Positions 1 through 11,739 of a stretch of 64,000 nucleotides of DNA are shown piece by piece. Below the pieces are notes generated by a model. It saw only the letters and a program-made list of their open reading frames with translations, had not been told where the DNA came from and made no database searches. The stretch covers positions 25,969,430 through 26,033,429 of the forward strand of contig CM057129.1 of assembly GCA_029964075.1 (NCBI GenBank), read 5' to 3'. This stretch comes from Patiria pectinifera. Taxonomy: Eukaryota > Echinodermata > Asteroidea > Valvatida > Asterinidae. The translations under genes and the position numbers were made by a program. Within the stretch, counting starts at the first letter, position 1. Every line of letters begins with the position of its first letter.

Positions 1-1012
1 TTTGTTATTGTGCAGTAATCCTTAAAGTCCTCTACTAGATATCCCAGATTACGATTTCAGTGGTATTTTAAAACTGCTTTGTCATGATGATACTTCAAAA
101 TTCTGAAAAAAAATATTATATCCAAGGGCAAGTCAACGGAATCATAAAACCTCAATGCCAAAACTTTAAAAATAATCCAAATGCCACAAATGAAACATGT
201 ATATCATTTTGGAGATTACTTTTCTGTATTTTACAGAAATATAATTTAGTTCTAACAATGTTCAACAGTTGAACTGTTACTTTTGAGTGAAATATTAAAT
301 AATAAGTACACACAAAAAATCCATTTGTCTGAGTACGTCCCACACCACGGTATTTTGAGCCGATTTCTACTACACCAAAAAGAATTCGATGAATAAATTC
401 TTTTTAAATCATTGTAGTAACTAACTGATAGTTTTCATCAGAATTAAAATAAGACTTTATGATTATAACTTTTATTACAAATGCACATTGTTGAATTGTC
501 CAAAATGTATGTGTAACACAGTGAAGCAAGAAAGCTACCAAGTACAGCATTTTAAATAGCTACTTTTCGAGATTTCATATCATAGTTGTACATCAATGGA
601 CATAATTTTGTGGATGAACTTGATGAAGAAACTGTATTTCTAAATTAAAAGGTACATCGGAACCGCAGTTTTACATAAGTTGTGCCCTACCCCAAATTTT
701 GAACAATCACAGTACAGCCATGATAAATGCCAGAGAAAAGTCCGACATGCAGTGCATCACATTACATCTACAGGCGTGGGCGAGATTACGTCAGCCGGTG
801 AACACATCTATTCATTTGCACACCGCTTTTCATCGGTTGCTGTGAGTTACCATTCAGCACTCTAGACTCAGGAACCATTGACTTTTAAGTCAATAGGTCG
901 GGGAACTAGACAAGGCAATGCAAGCAGCTCTGGATATCTGCGCACACCTTAAAGGGCCTTATAGAGTGGTTTATCAGAAGCTTGCCTGAATTATTTTCCT
1001 TTCTTTTGACAG
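1..1012. other. Intron upstream of the first visible ALDH exon
   Basis: No coding exon is supported here. The stretch ends in a pyrimidine-rich tract and the AG at 1011-1012 that begins the first visible aldehyde dehydrogenase exon. Positions about 680-960 resemble 28860-29050, sharing a block around CATCGGTTGC and GCACTC(C/T)AGACTC, so this part is a dispersed repeat. The short open frames are not convincing genes. Confidence 0.7.
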
Positions 1013-4000
1013 TGGACTACGCAGTTGAGACCAGTCACAGAGCCTTGTTCGCACATTCAGGCCAGATCTGTATCGCAGGGTCTAGAACATTCGTCCAGGA
1101 AGACATCTACGATGAGTTTGTTAAGAAGAGCACCGAGCGAGCAAAGAAAAGGGTTGTCGGAGATCCTTACAATGACAAGTCCGAGTCCGGCCCTGTCGTA
1201 AGTGCCTCAAATATCGCAAACTCCATGTTTGAGAGACAGTCTGTTTAACCAGTTCATGCCAGAGGACGTATTAACATAATCTGGCCATGTATATTCACAG
1301 GGGCGGGCGATGGGTTAAATCATCAAGCTTTTCCCTGGTCTCCTACCCATTGGTAGTCCGTCGTGTCCGACGATAACAGTGGACGTGTATAAACATCAGT
1401 GGTTCCCATTGGTTTTGTACACACCGTGTTTCAAACTTGAACTTGGCCATTGTAAATGGCCAGTTGTCGTAGAAAACATCGCTCCATTTGCAGGGCCTCA
1501 AAGTTTTGCAAAATATGAAGTTACGGTGAAAAGTATCATACAAATATTGTAAAAATAAATCTCAAGAGTAATTATTTGTGGTGTTTTTAGCCTATTTATT
1601 TTGGGTTTTTTCTTAAAGAAATATTAATTTTTCGGCCAATACAATCCCAGTAGCAAGTGGTTAAAGTGGTTGCTGATACAACCATGAATGCCTCATCGCA
1701 TCTTAACTGTTTGATTGAAAATTGAAACAAATCAGGCTAAATTTTCAGAACAAAACTAGCACGCATTGTTGCTTTCGAAGTTGCATGGCACGTTCAATAC
1801 TGCGATAAGTCATTTCCTGCATACCTTCAACGGTGCAGGTAATTTGGGGTTTTGGGTAAACAGTGATTCCCAATACTGGTATACGTATTGCACTATTGAA
1901 CGTGCCCCGGATCCCATTCAAATGGTCAAAGCTTGTCAGTGTAAAAATCCAACACATTCGTTTGCTAGAATTTGACAGATTAAGGAGCTACTAAATTGCA
2001 CAGGATGTCATGTTCCAATTTGAAAACGATGGACAAACAAATTGATTGATTTAGGTTGGAATTGAAATTTTGGAGACTCCAGAGAATATTTTGAAAAGTG
2101 GCTTAATTTAATATTAACCCTAACCCACCTCACTCCTCCAAAATCCTCCTGGCGGTTTTGGAGGATTCTAGAGGATTGAGGATGAATGGTGATTGAATCA
2201 AATGAGGATTCTGGAGGATTGAGGATGAATGGTGATTGAAGCACATGAGGATTTTGGAGGATTGAGGATGAATGGTGATTGAAGCACAAGAGGATTTTGG
2301 AGGATTGAGGATGAATGCCTGATGATTTTGAAGGATTTGGCGTTGGTTATCCTTCATTTAAACACGAGTGCAAAATTTTGGGATGAGGAGGATTTTGGAG
2401 GATTGACGATGAATGCATTTTGAGGCAGGACTGTCTGACAATTTTGAAAAATTTAGGCGGAGTTTAACAATTTTGGAGGATTTAGGAGGATTGAGGATGG
2501 TTCTAAGCAAAAAGGGCCCAGGGGGTTAGGGTTAATTCTGATATTATGTTTTGCTTTGGAAATGCTAGATTGATGAAGGTCAGGTGACAAGGATTCTTGG
2601 GATGATTGAGAGCGGTAAGAAGGAGGGTGCCAAGTTACAGTGCGGAGGGATTCGATCAGATTGTAAAGGCAACTTCATCGAGTCCACCGTCTTCTCCGAT
2701 GTGACCGATGATATGAAAATCGCTAGAGAAGAGGTAAGAGAATTGAAATAATTTGACAAACTACAGTCCAAACTTGAAGTTTTCAAGGTAGTCTTATTTG
2801 TACAAATGCCATTTCTGAACTGAAAGTCCGTTGAAACAAGCCAATATGGCCCATCGGGCCGGCATTTCTCCCCCGGTTTCAGTGACATGAAATGACTGAG
2901 AATATTTCTATTCCCCTGGATGGGATGCTAGTCCATCGCAGGTTACTCCCCAGCTAATGCCGGTACCCATTTATACTCCTGGGTAAAGAGAGGCAATTTG
3001 GGCGAAGTGGCTTGCCCAAGGAAACAAGATATGGCCAGCAGCTGGATTTGAACCTCTGACCCTCTGATCATGAGTCACAAACCCTAACACTTGGCCGCAC
3101 TCCCCATTAGGGGCAAGGGTAGGCACTATGTCTAGGAGGGAGAGGCTTACTTGTAACTTCAATCTCAGGAACCCTTTCACATTAGCAAGAATCCAACGCT
3201 GCTTCTACATGGATCTGGCACTCAACACGTGTAAAATCCCACCCTGGTCTGGACCAGGGTTAAAAGATTCTACCTGGGTAAAAAACCTGAAATCTACAGC
3301 CAACCAGTGTACACACCCTTGTAAAAGCCTTTTAACACTAGACAAATCTCAGGGTTGACACAGGGTTGGAAACATGCAGCGTTTCATACTTGAAACGCTG
3401 CATGTTTAGCGTTTAGCGTTTCGACCCTGCGTCTACCCTGAGCTGATTGACTTCTTCCTGTGTTGAACTCAACCCTGCTCCAGACCAGGGTTGAGATTTT
3501 CAACCTGGTTTGAAAGTATCGCCAGGGTTCAAAACAGAAGTAACCAAGTGATATGAGCTTGGTTTGTACGAAACCAGTGTGAAACGATGTGGGGTTGAAC
3601 ACAGGGTTGGAAAATCAAGAACTCAACCCGGGGCAGCACTGGGTTTGCCCAGGGTAGAGTTCAACCCGGGTTTGAGATCTAGTGAGAAAAGGCCTTAGTG
3701 TGAATGGTACGCTTCCCCAACCATTGTTTGATTGGACTCGGTTCGGCTTTCGGTTGAACCATGTTGATTTCAACACGGGTAGGGCAGTTGATAGTGTGAA
3801 AAGGCCTATAAGTCTCAAATACAGCCATCTCTTTAGGAGAACTGCAACTGCGTATTTTACGCAGTCAAGCATGCATTGCGCAGTCTTGAAAATGTTCCAA
3901 ACATGCACGCTTGTTGCCCGAAAGTATACCTCCCAATACCGAAACATGACATCAGCAGTCATTGTTCTGGTTCACTCTGGTTTGCGCGCTGATATTTTCA

Positions 4001-5937
4001 CACACTTAAAGATATAGTCCATCATTTGTAATTTGTGCATTTTGTTCGTTTGAAGCAACAAAAGTGTTCAAAATCTAATGAAGGATACTGAACAACTAAC
4101 CTGATAAAGTTTCAGCTAAGCTTCAGCTGTATATTCCGAGAAAAACAGCATTCTAGGATCTCAATTTCAAATCAAAAGTTACTGAATCATGTTTTGAATT
4201 GTTTTGAATTGCAGCTATACGCGACGTCGCGCACTGATCCGACGAATTATAGCAACCGCGCACGCGTGTGCGTCGTGCCAATGCTTGTGCGCGCTTCGCC
4301 GAATAACAAAACGAACTACTAATTTAAATTTTGCTACGGTGCGTCTTAAGACGCACCATTGGAAAGGCCTTCTTTTGTTGATTACTTCAAAATTACAGCT
4401 TCCCAGAAAGAATAATTTCACAGGGAGTTTAGTTCCCTTACTATCTTTCACACAAGTATGTTTTTCAACAATAATTACACCAGTTACTTTTCGGATGGCT
4501 GCAAATGATGGACTCTAGCTTTAATCTGTGCGCTTGGAACAGAAAATGCCGCGCACTTCGGTACTCTATTGCGGTATGCATCTTTGTTTCCAGAGACAGC
4601 AAAACTTGACATCTTGCTTCATTCCTTGACTCTGCAGATCTTTGGCCCCGTGCAGCAGATACTGAAGTTCAAGACACTGGATGAAGTGATTGAACGGGCC
4701 AACAATACATCCTATGGCCTAGCCGCAGCCGTGATCACTAAAGACATTGATAAGGCTCTGACTATGGCTAACAGTGTGCGAGCTGGAGTCGTATGGTAAG
4801 TTTGTAATATAGTCATTTTCCAAATAATTGTACTTATTTTACAAAAACGATTCAAGCATTCCTTCTGTATCAGCCAGCATTACGAAAGTTTAGGTTAATT
4901 TCTATGTGTTTTTGTGCAAGTTGTTTGAAAGCAAAAGTGGAAATAAATATTATCTGCTTATTTCTGATGACAGGGTCAATACCTACAGCGTTCTGGATCC
5001 TGGGGCCCCGTTTGGTGGCTACAAAATGTCGGGCATTGGCAGAGAAGGGTATGTTATCTTCAAAAAATGTCTCTTCTTTACTTTTAATGTTAAAATTTCT
5101 GAGTTGCCCAAAATAAGGCTTTTAGTACAATTTTGTTTTCAGTTTCGCCTGATCATGTTCCAGAAAAGGTTTAACATTTCACTTTTACTTTCATATTTTA
5201 ACATTTTTTTGTTTTGCTCTTACAGAGGTGAGGAGTCACTTCTAGAGTTCAGTGAGATTAAAACGGTAAGTTACTCATTTGATTCCTTCAATTTCCTCCA
5301 ATTTCCATGGAATTCCTGTAAACGCAGACAAAGGTCTTTTGTACAAATCATGAAATCCCTACGTCTTTCTCTTTTCATGACCGTGGTGTTTATGCATCAA
5401 ATTACATCTGTCAGAGATCACAAACCATTTAGTGTTTATGAGAATTGCTACACTGCAATTCGGGCGATTCACAATACAGCGCGCCACCAAGAGTTTGCCA
5501 CAGAGAGTTCATTTTTCCCAGTGCATTGTGGGAGATGGCGGGACATTTGAAATTGTTAGTTTTTCCTGCCAGTAGTTTCGTAAGTGTATGATTCGAGTAT
5601 AGGTTTGCCCTTTTCTTTTCTTTTTATCCATATTGTGTTTTTTTGTAAGGCGGCAGAATGCTATGCCCCAATCTATAACAAATTAGCTCAAGTTGTCTAC
5701 CGACACTCGTTCAAATGGGCCATGTTTTGTCGACCATAAACTAGAAAAATTGACTCTTCATGGCAAGCTCTTGGTAGACACTGCAATATGAATCGCCCGA
5801 ATTAACAACCCCTTAACAATTTATGAAATTGGAGTCTGTGTTTTCTTTGTTGGTAACTTTATGTGATTATAATGATATTCTCATCTGTGTACAATTTGTT
5901 TAAGGTTGTCATCAAGATTCCTCAGAAGAATTCCTAG
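1013..5937 (+). CDS. Aldehyde dehydrogenase, ALDH1/ALDH2 (retinal dehydrogenase-like) family, C-terminal six exons
   Basis: NAD-dependent oxidation of aldehydes to acids; ALDH1A members make retinoic acid, ALDH2 is mitochondrial. Exons: 1013-1197, 2569-2733, 4638-4795, 4974-5048, 5226-5265, 5905-5937 (stop TAG). All junctions are AG/GT and in phase. Exon 1 holds the nucleophile Cys (codon 1069-1071) in GQICIAGSR. Exon 2 ends in IAREE, whose last Glu precedes IFGPVQ in exon 3 and matches the family's ribose-binding Glu. Later exons carry [18 protein letters not shown] and the C-terminus IPQKNS, typical of ALDH1/ALDH2. The N-terminal part, with the Rossmann fold and general-base Glu, lies upstream of the window, so the gene is 5' partial. 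The usual FFNxGQ stretch before the Cys reads FAHSGQ. I cannot separate ALDH1A from ALDH2 on this part alone. Confidence 0.93.
2114..2535. mobile_element. TTAA-flanked MITE with internal GAGGATTTTGGAGGATT minisatellite (copy 1)
   Basis: The ends read TTAACCCTAACCC and GGGTTAGGGTTAA. A TTAA duplication therefore flanks an element that starts CCCTAACCC and ends with its complement. The inside is repeated units of GAGGATTTTGGAGGATTGAG followed by GATGAATGG. It sits in the ALDH intron immediately before the exon at 2569. An inverted relative is at 7280-7658 and a degraded one near 15392-15797. The open frames over it are repeat artefacts. Confidence 0.75.
2880..3120. repeat. tRNA-derived SINE-like repeat in ALDH intron
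   Basis: Contains CCATCGCAGGTTACTCCCC, a GGTACCCATTTATAC block, GGCTTGCCCAAGG and, read on the minus strand, a tRNA-like B-box region around GGATTTGAACC. The same order of blocks recurs at 24455-24650 and, more loosely, at 62820-63095 and 61100-61375. This supports a dispersed family with a conserved centre and a tRNA-related end. Exact ends were not found. Confidence 0.65.
3121..4637. other. ALDH intron sequence rich in AACCCTGG/CCAGGGTT words
   Basis: Between the SINE-like piece and the exon at 4638 there is no convincing coding exon. Positions about 3225-3790 carry many scattered forms of ACCAGGGTT and its complement plus an inverted repeat around GAAACGCTGCATGTTT (about 3387-3410). This looks like a diverged repeat. 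The 115- and 111-aa open frames at 3615-4017 overlap on opposite strands and match nothing I know. Confidence 0.5.
5457..5803. mobile_element. MITE with CGGGCGATTCACAAT terminal inverted repeats (copy 1, last ALDH intron)
   Basis: Starts AATTCGGGCGATTCACAAT and ends ATATGAATCGCCCGAATT. A second copy at 41809-42164 shares the interior, including CACCAAGAGTTTGCCA, CAAATTAGCT and GGGCC(A/T)TGTTTTGTCGACC. It lies in the intron between the last two ALDH exons. I could not fix a target-site duplication, so the superfamily is open. Confidence 0.75.
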
Positions 5938-6409
5938 ACTGTAGTGACTCAAGAAGACAACTATAGGGTGACAATCAAATCAACCTTGCCCTGGAAAAGG
6001 TTTTAAAGAGCGTATTCCTCTGTGATGTTACTTAATTTTATGATAATTTTGAAAATATTCACATGAAGCTCTTGGTACATGTAGAGTGCGTAAGTCTCAT
6101 GAGCCCACATTCACATTTTATGTGAATCTCTTGGTGCCAAACACTGGCTAGTCTAGTCACAGACCCTGTGTTTGTATTTACCCACTTGAGCGATTGAATG
6201 GAAGTTGAGGTCATCAACTACACGTATGATTTGATAATAGTCATCAATTTGTAATATTTTCAGTACGTTTTACATTGCAATGCTTTCTTATGAAACACCC
6301 ATTTATTCCCATTGATTGGATGGGCCCAGTCAGGACACAAAACATATGCAAAAAAAGGACGTTTCACACGTTGTAGATCCTATCCGCTCCGTTCACAAGT
6401 ACCCCCTCA

Positions 6410-7053
6410 CCGGTGTCACGGTCTCACTTCTCCGGCGTGCTAGCTTCTCCGCAGAGGGAAATTTCGCCTCAACACGCATGCACAAATTGCGCAGTAGTGT
6501 ACATTTTTGGCAACTTTATTTGTGTGCTGAGTTCTGTGGGGTTGTACTGGTGCACGTGACATTTTAGGATAATTGTATGTATAGTTAGTAAGCTGTTACA
6601 AGGTACCAGTCGAATCCAGAATTTTCGTGGCGCGCGCAAATCCCAATACATTGTAACCAAAAAACTTGAAGGATACACATTTATTTTTAAACCATGGTTA
6701 CAAAAATAAAGATAACCACGGACGAGCAAGGAACACAGACAATGCACTGGGGTTCGTTCTTAATTATTCGTCCATGAACACACACTTGCAAAGCCATGGA
6801 ATGACCCACCCAGGGAGTGACCATACTCTCTATAAGCTCAATAGCTTGACCCACAGGAAGTGTTACATAACACATTCTTGGGTATCCCTCACTCAGGCTC
6901 ACTGTGTTATTTAACACAGCCCGAGGAAAAGTAAGCACAGTGGACACATGAGCATGTGTCGTGCTCATGTAACGTGCACTGTAACGTGCTCAATCATCCG
7001 CCGCATTCACCCGGAGAATCTAGCACGCCGGAGAAGTGAGACCGTGACACCGG
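6410..7053. mobile_element. Inverted-repeat element with a perfect 34-bp repeat pair
   Basis: The 34 bases at 6410-6443, starting CCGGTGTCACGGTCTC, are the exact reverse complement of 7020-7053. Imperfect pairing extends on both sides. About 576 bases lie between the arms. Perfect arms this long suggest a young foldback or MITE-type insertion. The 60-90-aa open frames inside resemble no transposase. Confidence 0.6.
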
Positions 7054-7279
7054 CAAAGGAAGTACAGTTGGGGGTGACCGACCGACGCCATCTTGCCTGA
7101 CTGCAATTCTCGCGGCCACTGTACGTGCGTCAACCAGCGAAATGTCCCGCCCATGGGACGTCGTTGCTAGGTAAAGGGGCGCCCTCTTAGTCAGCGCACG
7201 GAGCTCATACATTCTCGTAAAATCTTGCAGGTTTTTGAGGTCAACTTACACACTTTATAGAGATTTTAAGAACCATTAA

Positions 7280-7658
7280 CCCTAACCCCCTAGGCCCTTG
7301 TTGCTTACAACCATCCTCAATCCTCCAAAATTTTGCAACTCCGCCTAAATTTTTCAAAATTGTCAGACAGTCCTGCCTCAAAATGCATTCATCCTTAATC
7401 CTCCAAAATCCTCCTCATCCCAAAACTTTGCACTCGTGTTTAAATGAAGGATAACCAACGCCAAATCCTTCAAAATCATCAGACAGTCCTGCCTCAAAAT
7501 GCATTCATCCTCAATCCTCCAAAATCCTCATGTGCTTCAGTCACCATTCATCCTCAATCCTCCAGAATCCTCATTTGATTCAATCAAAATTCATCCTCAA
7601 TCCTCTAGAATCCTCCAAAACCGCCAGGAGGATTTTGGAGGAGTGAGGTGGGTTAGGG
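7280..7658. mobile_element. GAGGATT-minisatellite MITE, copy 2, inverted relative to copy 1
   Basis: Begins after TTAA with CCCTAACCCCC and ends GGTGGGTTAGGG. It contains the reverse complement of the units seen at 2114-2535, for example CATCCTCAATCCTCCAAAAT. With copy 1 it forms a 5-kb-spaced inverted pair that encloses the last five visible ALDH exons. The outer right TTAA is mutated to TTAT. Confidence 0.7.
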
Positions 7659-8713
7659 TTATTGTTCTTCAATTTACCAACAATAACATTTTGCTCTTTG
7701 TTAACTTTCTAGGAAAGAACAAAAGAATTCATATACTCAACTAAATGAATTTAATCTTTTAAGCCTGATTACAGATTACGTTATTATGTTGGTTTATTTG
7801 CTTATTGAGAAAGGTTTTGTGATTTTAAGTAGCCTTAAAGGTGGCGGGAATCAAAACAAGTAAAATAAAATGCAAATTTTAGCGCAATTTCTTGACAGCT
7901 AATGAAGGTCTAATTATTATTTGAATAATTTGTCATTATAGTACATAGCAACTTTTGCTGTAATGCTAAAAACAATTTGCAAATTCATATAGCAATTGCC
8001 AATTTCTGAAATCTGATTATAATTTGATTAAATCTATCAAGCTTTGACAAATTTCCATTTTATATTTTACATAATATATATTTTATGAGAATATCCAATT
8101 TATGAATACTTTCTTCCATTTATCACTTAGTTTTTGATTATGTTATAATAACTTCACAATAATCTATTTTAGATGAAAGAAAACCAGTAATGTATATACA
8201 AATGTACATGTGTATCAAGACTGCTAAACAAACGTACATGCCAAATGCTGCATTCCCCATGTGTTTTTTTTGGGGGTTACCTCAAAAAATATATTTGATT
8301 TTTCAATTGCTATTTTCAAAGAAATGTAATACATGTAATTATTAACTTTTGATATAAAACATCGAACCAAAAAATCAACCGATAGTTATTGAACTATTTC
8401 TTTATAATAAAAATCAAATTACTGGCTTCCAGACAATAATTCCCCTCTCGTGAGGGGGGGGGGGGGGTGATTTGTGAACAAAATGATATTCTTTTTTCCC
8501 GAGGTTGCAGATGCCCAAGATCCGAATAAGTAGTTTTTGTTAAAAAGACGACAAACAAATTGAACCTATGTTGGGAGAAATTGTGGGTTTTTTTTTGGAA
8601 GAACACAGGTATGCACCTTTAAAATAGCTTGAAAGGTAATAATTTACAAAACTTAAATAACTAATGTACAGCTGTACAACTTCGTATGAGATACAATGAC
8701 TTTTATAAATATA

Positions 8714-9688
8714 CAGGGTGACCCAAAAAAATGCAACCCTAAGGCCCCCCAAAAAAGGTTCCGGTTTCTGGTATGCAAGCCCGCATCGCCGTAGCCATGC
8801 GCGTCGGCAAAATTAAAAAGTTTTTTTTCAATGTAAGATGATGTCTCAAAACCACCAAACTCACTGGTTTGACTGGAATCCTGCTGCTGCACGTGTTTTT
8901 AGATGGGGTTTTGATCGAGTATAAACTTTATGTAGCCTCTCTGGGATCCCATATATTTGCACTAAATTTAGTCGGCACCATTTGCAGTCATCAGCCGACA
9001 TTTGAAGAAAAAAAAGTACCCCCCCCCCAAAAAAAAAGCTGCATCGCCGGTCCACTTTTGGGGCAAGCTCAAACCAGAAACCGAAGACTTTTTTGGGGGC
9101 CTAAAACATATATATGTCTTTTAAAATAAAGGGATCGGTGGATTTTTATGTTTTGGGTATCAGATTAATGCTGAGAGCATTTACTTTCAAATACTGAAAA
9201 AATCATGAAAATAGCACTTTGAGTTGCAGAGAAAAAGGCAATTATGTAAAAGTTGTCATTTTTCATCCTGTACACAATTTACTGCAAGCCTACTGTGCAA
9301 TAATCCTTCATTTGTGCCGTTTCTTTAATATTTTGACATTTATGATCCTGAAAGGGTTTAAAGTAGGACTAAAGAGTATGAGATACCTGTTCCGGTGGAA
9401 AATAAGAGGTATTTCCATCAAATTCATTTGTACATATTATTATGTGCCATGTTGTTTGTAAGGATTAGGACATGCACAATTAGGTACAGTGAAAATCCCT
9501 TACATTGGTAATTGTGTACAGGATAAAAAATGATTACTTTTGCATAGTTAGCATTTTCTCAGCAACCCAAAGTGCTATTTTCATTATTTTTCAGTATTTG
9601 AAAAAAAATATTAATCTGATACCCAAAACAACAAAAAAATCCACCGAGGCCTTTTTATAGGGTTGCATTTTTGGGGGGTGTCACCCTG
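8714..9688. mobile_element. Tc1/mariner-type MITE with long inverted arms, carrying a nested insertion
   Basis: Flanked by TA; the ends are CAGGGTGACCC and GGGGTGTCACCCTG. ATGCAACCCTA on the left pairs with TAGGGTTGCAT on the right. Further inside, arms of about 150 bases (about 9130-9290 and 9480-9650) pair around GATCGGTGGATTTTT and ATCCACCGAGG. CAGGGTG termini and a TA target fit Tc1/mariner relatives. No transposase frame is present. Confidence 0.75.
8743..9101. mobile_element. GGCC-ended PIF/Harbinger-type MITE, copy A (nested)
   Basis: TAA precedes GGCC at 8743 and TAA follows GGCC at 9101, giving a 3-bp TAA duplication. The inverted ends carry TTCCGGTTTCTGG and CCAGAAACCGAAGAC. It is inserted into the left arm of the CAGGGTG element, so it is the younger of the two. 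Copies are at 13436-13947 and 59590-59959, with a looser relative at 37775-38143. Confidence 0.75.
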
Positions 9689-10595
9689 TATACATTTTTC
9701 TCCATGCTCAAATCGTCTCATACCCTCATCTCACAACAAGAGTTGACCCAAGAATCACCACTAGATGGCGCCAGACAATGTTGCACTCATCTCTTCCATT
9801 TCATCTTCTGGAATCTTCCTACACGCAGCCGCAGCCTGGGCACAATAGAACAACATGAGCAAAAAGATATTACTCTCAAATCCTTGATTCTTTGAATGTG
9901 GATTATATATGCAGAAGGCAAAACAACTAAAAAAAAGGCACCTTGCCAAAATATGCAATGTCTTGATTGTCTTCCTAACTCCTTTGACTGGTTCACAGTT
10001 GATGCATGCTGACACATTCCACACTGAAAGTCATAGAGAATCATTTTGTTTTCATGCATATTGTTCGTGTCTAATAACACCACTCAAAATCCAAAAGAAG
10101 AATGTTCAAAACCTAACTTGTTGACGAATCAGCTCAGTAGGTATTACATTTTTGAGAAAACAGTGAAAAAACAAAACATGCACAACTTTTTAATCATGAA
10201 ACACAATTTCATCAAGCGCACTCTATTTCCAAAAAGCAGTCAACTGAATTATCGTTGGAAATCACCTACATTTTTTTATTTCTTCTAAATGACAGCAAGT
10301 CAGATGGAATAATTTCACGGAGTGTTTAGTAAATAAACTTCCATAGACCCCAATGGTAAATGCTCACACTTCAGAAATTTGGGAAAAATACTCACAACTC
10401 TCCAAGGAGTTCGAGACACACATCAAATTAAAGCTTATTTCATCATCTTTCATTTTCTTTTCAATTTTCGGGGGTTAACTGATGACTATTAGGAGAAATT
10501 TCCATCCGAAGATGATCACCCCTGAAAATAGTCCTGAAGCCCATCGCCATGTTAAAAAACGATGCCTACACTCCATTGCAAAATAGACGCTTTAA

Positions 10596-11128
10596 AGGGA
10601 ATGTACATCATTGGCTTTTGCTGTAATTTTCAGAAATGAACTATTTGAGGGGTTAGTATAATAGATCAAATATTGTTACACTGACATGTTTGAAGTTTTG
10701 TGTTCGAAAATGCTGGAAAAACCAAGAAAAACAAAAATGCTCAAGTAGTCTTGTTCCCTGACTCCAGTAAAGATAAAATGGATCAATATATAGATGCCGG
10801 AAAATTGTAAGGAAAGGGAACCAGTCTAGCTGGCGTGCACCCGTTCATGAACATGTAACCAATAGCAAACAACGTTTTGACTAAAAAATAATTGTAAATT
10901 TGGAATTTTGGAGCAGTAGTTGAAAAATAGTTAGGTTTTTCCAACGGTGGTCGGCCGACCACCGTTGGAAATGTATACAAAAATGCCATTTTCTTGAAGA
11001 TGACTTCACACCAGGTGCCATAATTTTACAAGATGCTTTAGACTCTCATTTACCAACATACTAGTAAGGTATTTCGTAAAAACTTGGTAGTTTTGTTTTT
11101 CGTTGTTTGCAAATGTCGTATATTCCCT
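10596..11128. mobile_element. TTAA-flanked AGGGAATGTAC MITE, copy 1
   Basis: TTAA at 10592-10595 and 11129-11132 flanks an element starting AGGGAATGTAC and ending TATTCCCT. It holds a perfect 34-bp palindrome at 10938-10971 centred on TCGGCCGA. Copy 2 is inverted at 36461-36991 with the same length to within 2 bp. Decayed relatives lie near 12815-13320 and 56855-57200. A TTAA duplication with short ends is piggyBac-like, but no transposase is present. Confidence 0.8.
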
Positions 11129-11739
11129 TTAAGGGCCCCAATTTCATCCAAATTGAATGGAACTACAAGCTCACAGTCCTGTGCACGGCTTCCACCCATA
11201 TTTTTTACAAACCCTCAAGTTCATGGCCCACAGCATGCTCAAATATTGAAGATTTTGAGAACATGCAAATCGTGATTTGGCCGGTGCAGGCAATTTCGGA
11301 CCGATTTACTGGTCTGCAACCTGAAAGGAGGCCAGCCCAGCAGTCAAAATAAAACACGTGACTGTTTTTAACAGCTGAGTGCTGCCTGCCTTCATAAAGC
11401 AGGCTTGGCTGGCTGCGATTGTTATGAAACCAAATATAGCTATGCTTTGACTGTAAATGATTGATAAGCCAGCTGTGCCTACCAGTCACCTGCTTTTGTC
11501 TGTTGATGGAATTTGACTGTTGGGGGGGGGGGACCAAGAAATATGATCTGACTTTTGACAAATCGGTGTAAAAGGCATGGCAGGGGAACAGGACTGAATT
11601 TTTGACTGTCTGTGACTGACCAAAGAAAAGGAGGGTACATCCCTTAGAGTGCACTGTCTGAGGACAGGTTATATCTAAGGAGCAAAGACCATGAGGGCGC
11701 TGTTGGGGTTATTCATGATTTTTATCAATACGCACACAT

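Larger units (their letters stand above)
5938..11739. other. Intergenic spacer between ALDH and PMF1, mostly repeats
   Basis: The ALDH 3' UTR probably occupies the first few hundred bases. The rest holds an inverted-repeat element (6410-7053), a CpG-rich patch (about 6990-7215), an inverted GAGGATT MITE (7280-7658), a nested Tc1/mariner-type and GGCC element (8714-9688), a TTAA MITE (10596-11128) and a dispersed repeat at about 11330-11640 also seen at 50095-50450. About 7700-8700 is AT-rich with no recognisable gene. Confidence 0.6.

Noticed and set aside
2008..2357. Repetitive Ser/Ile/Phe/Pro-rich frames of 93 and 75 aa
   Set aside because: Translations of the GAGGATT minisatellite. A matching frame at 7499-7744 is the inverted copy.
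2114..2535. Interstitial telomere repeat
   Set aside because: Only two CCCTAA-like words occur at each end. They fit terminal inverted repeats of a MITE better than a telomeric array.
3615..4017. 115- and 111-aa overlapping frames
   Set aside because: Opposite-strand frames over a CCAGGGTT-rich repeat in an ALDH intron; no domain.
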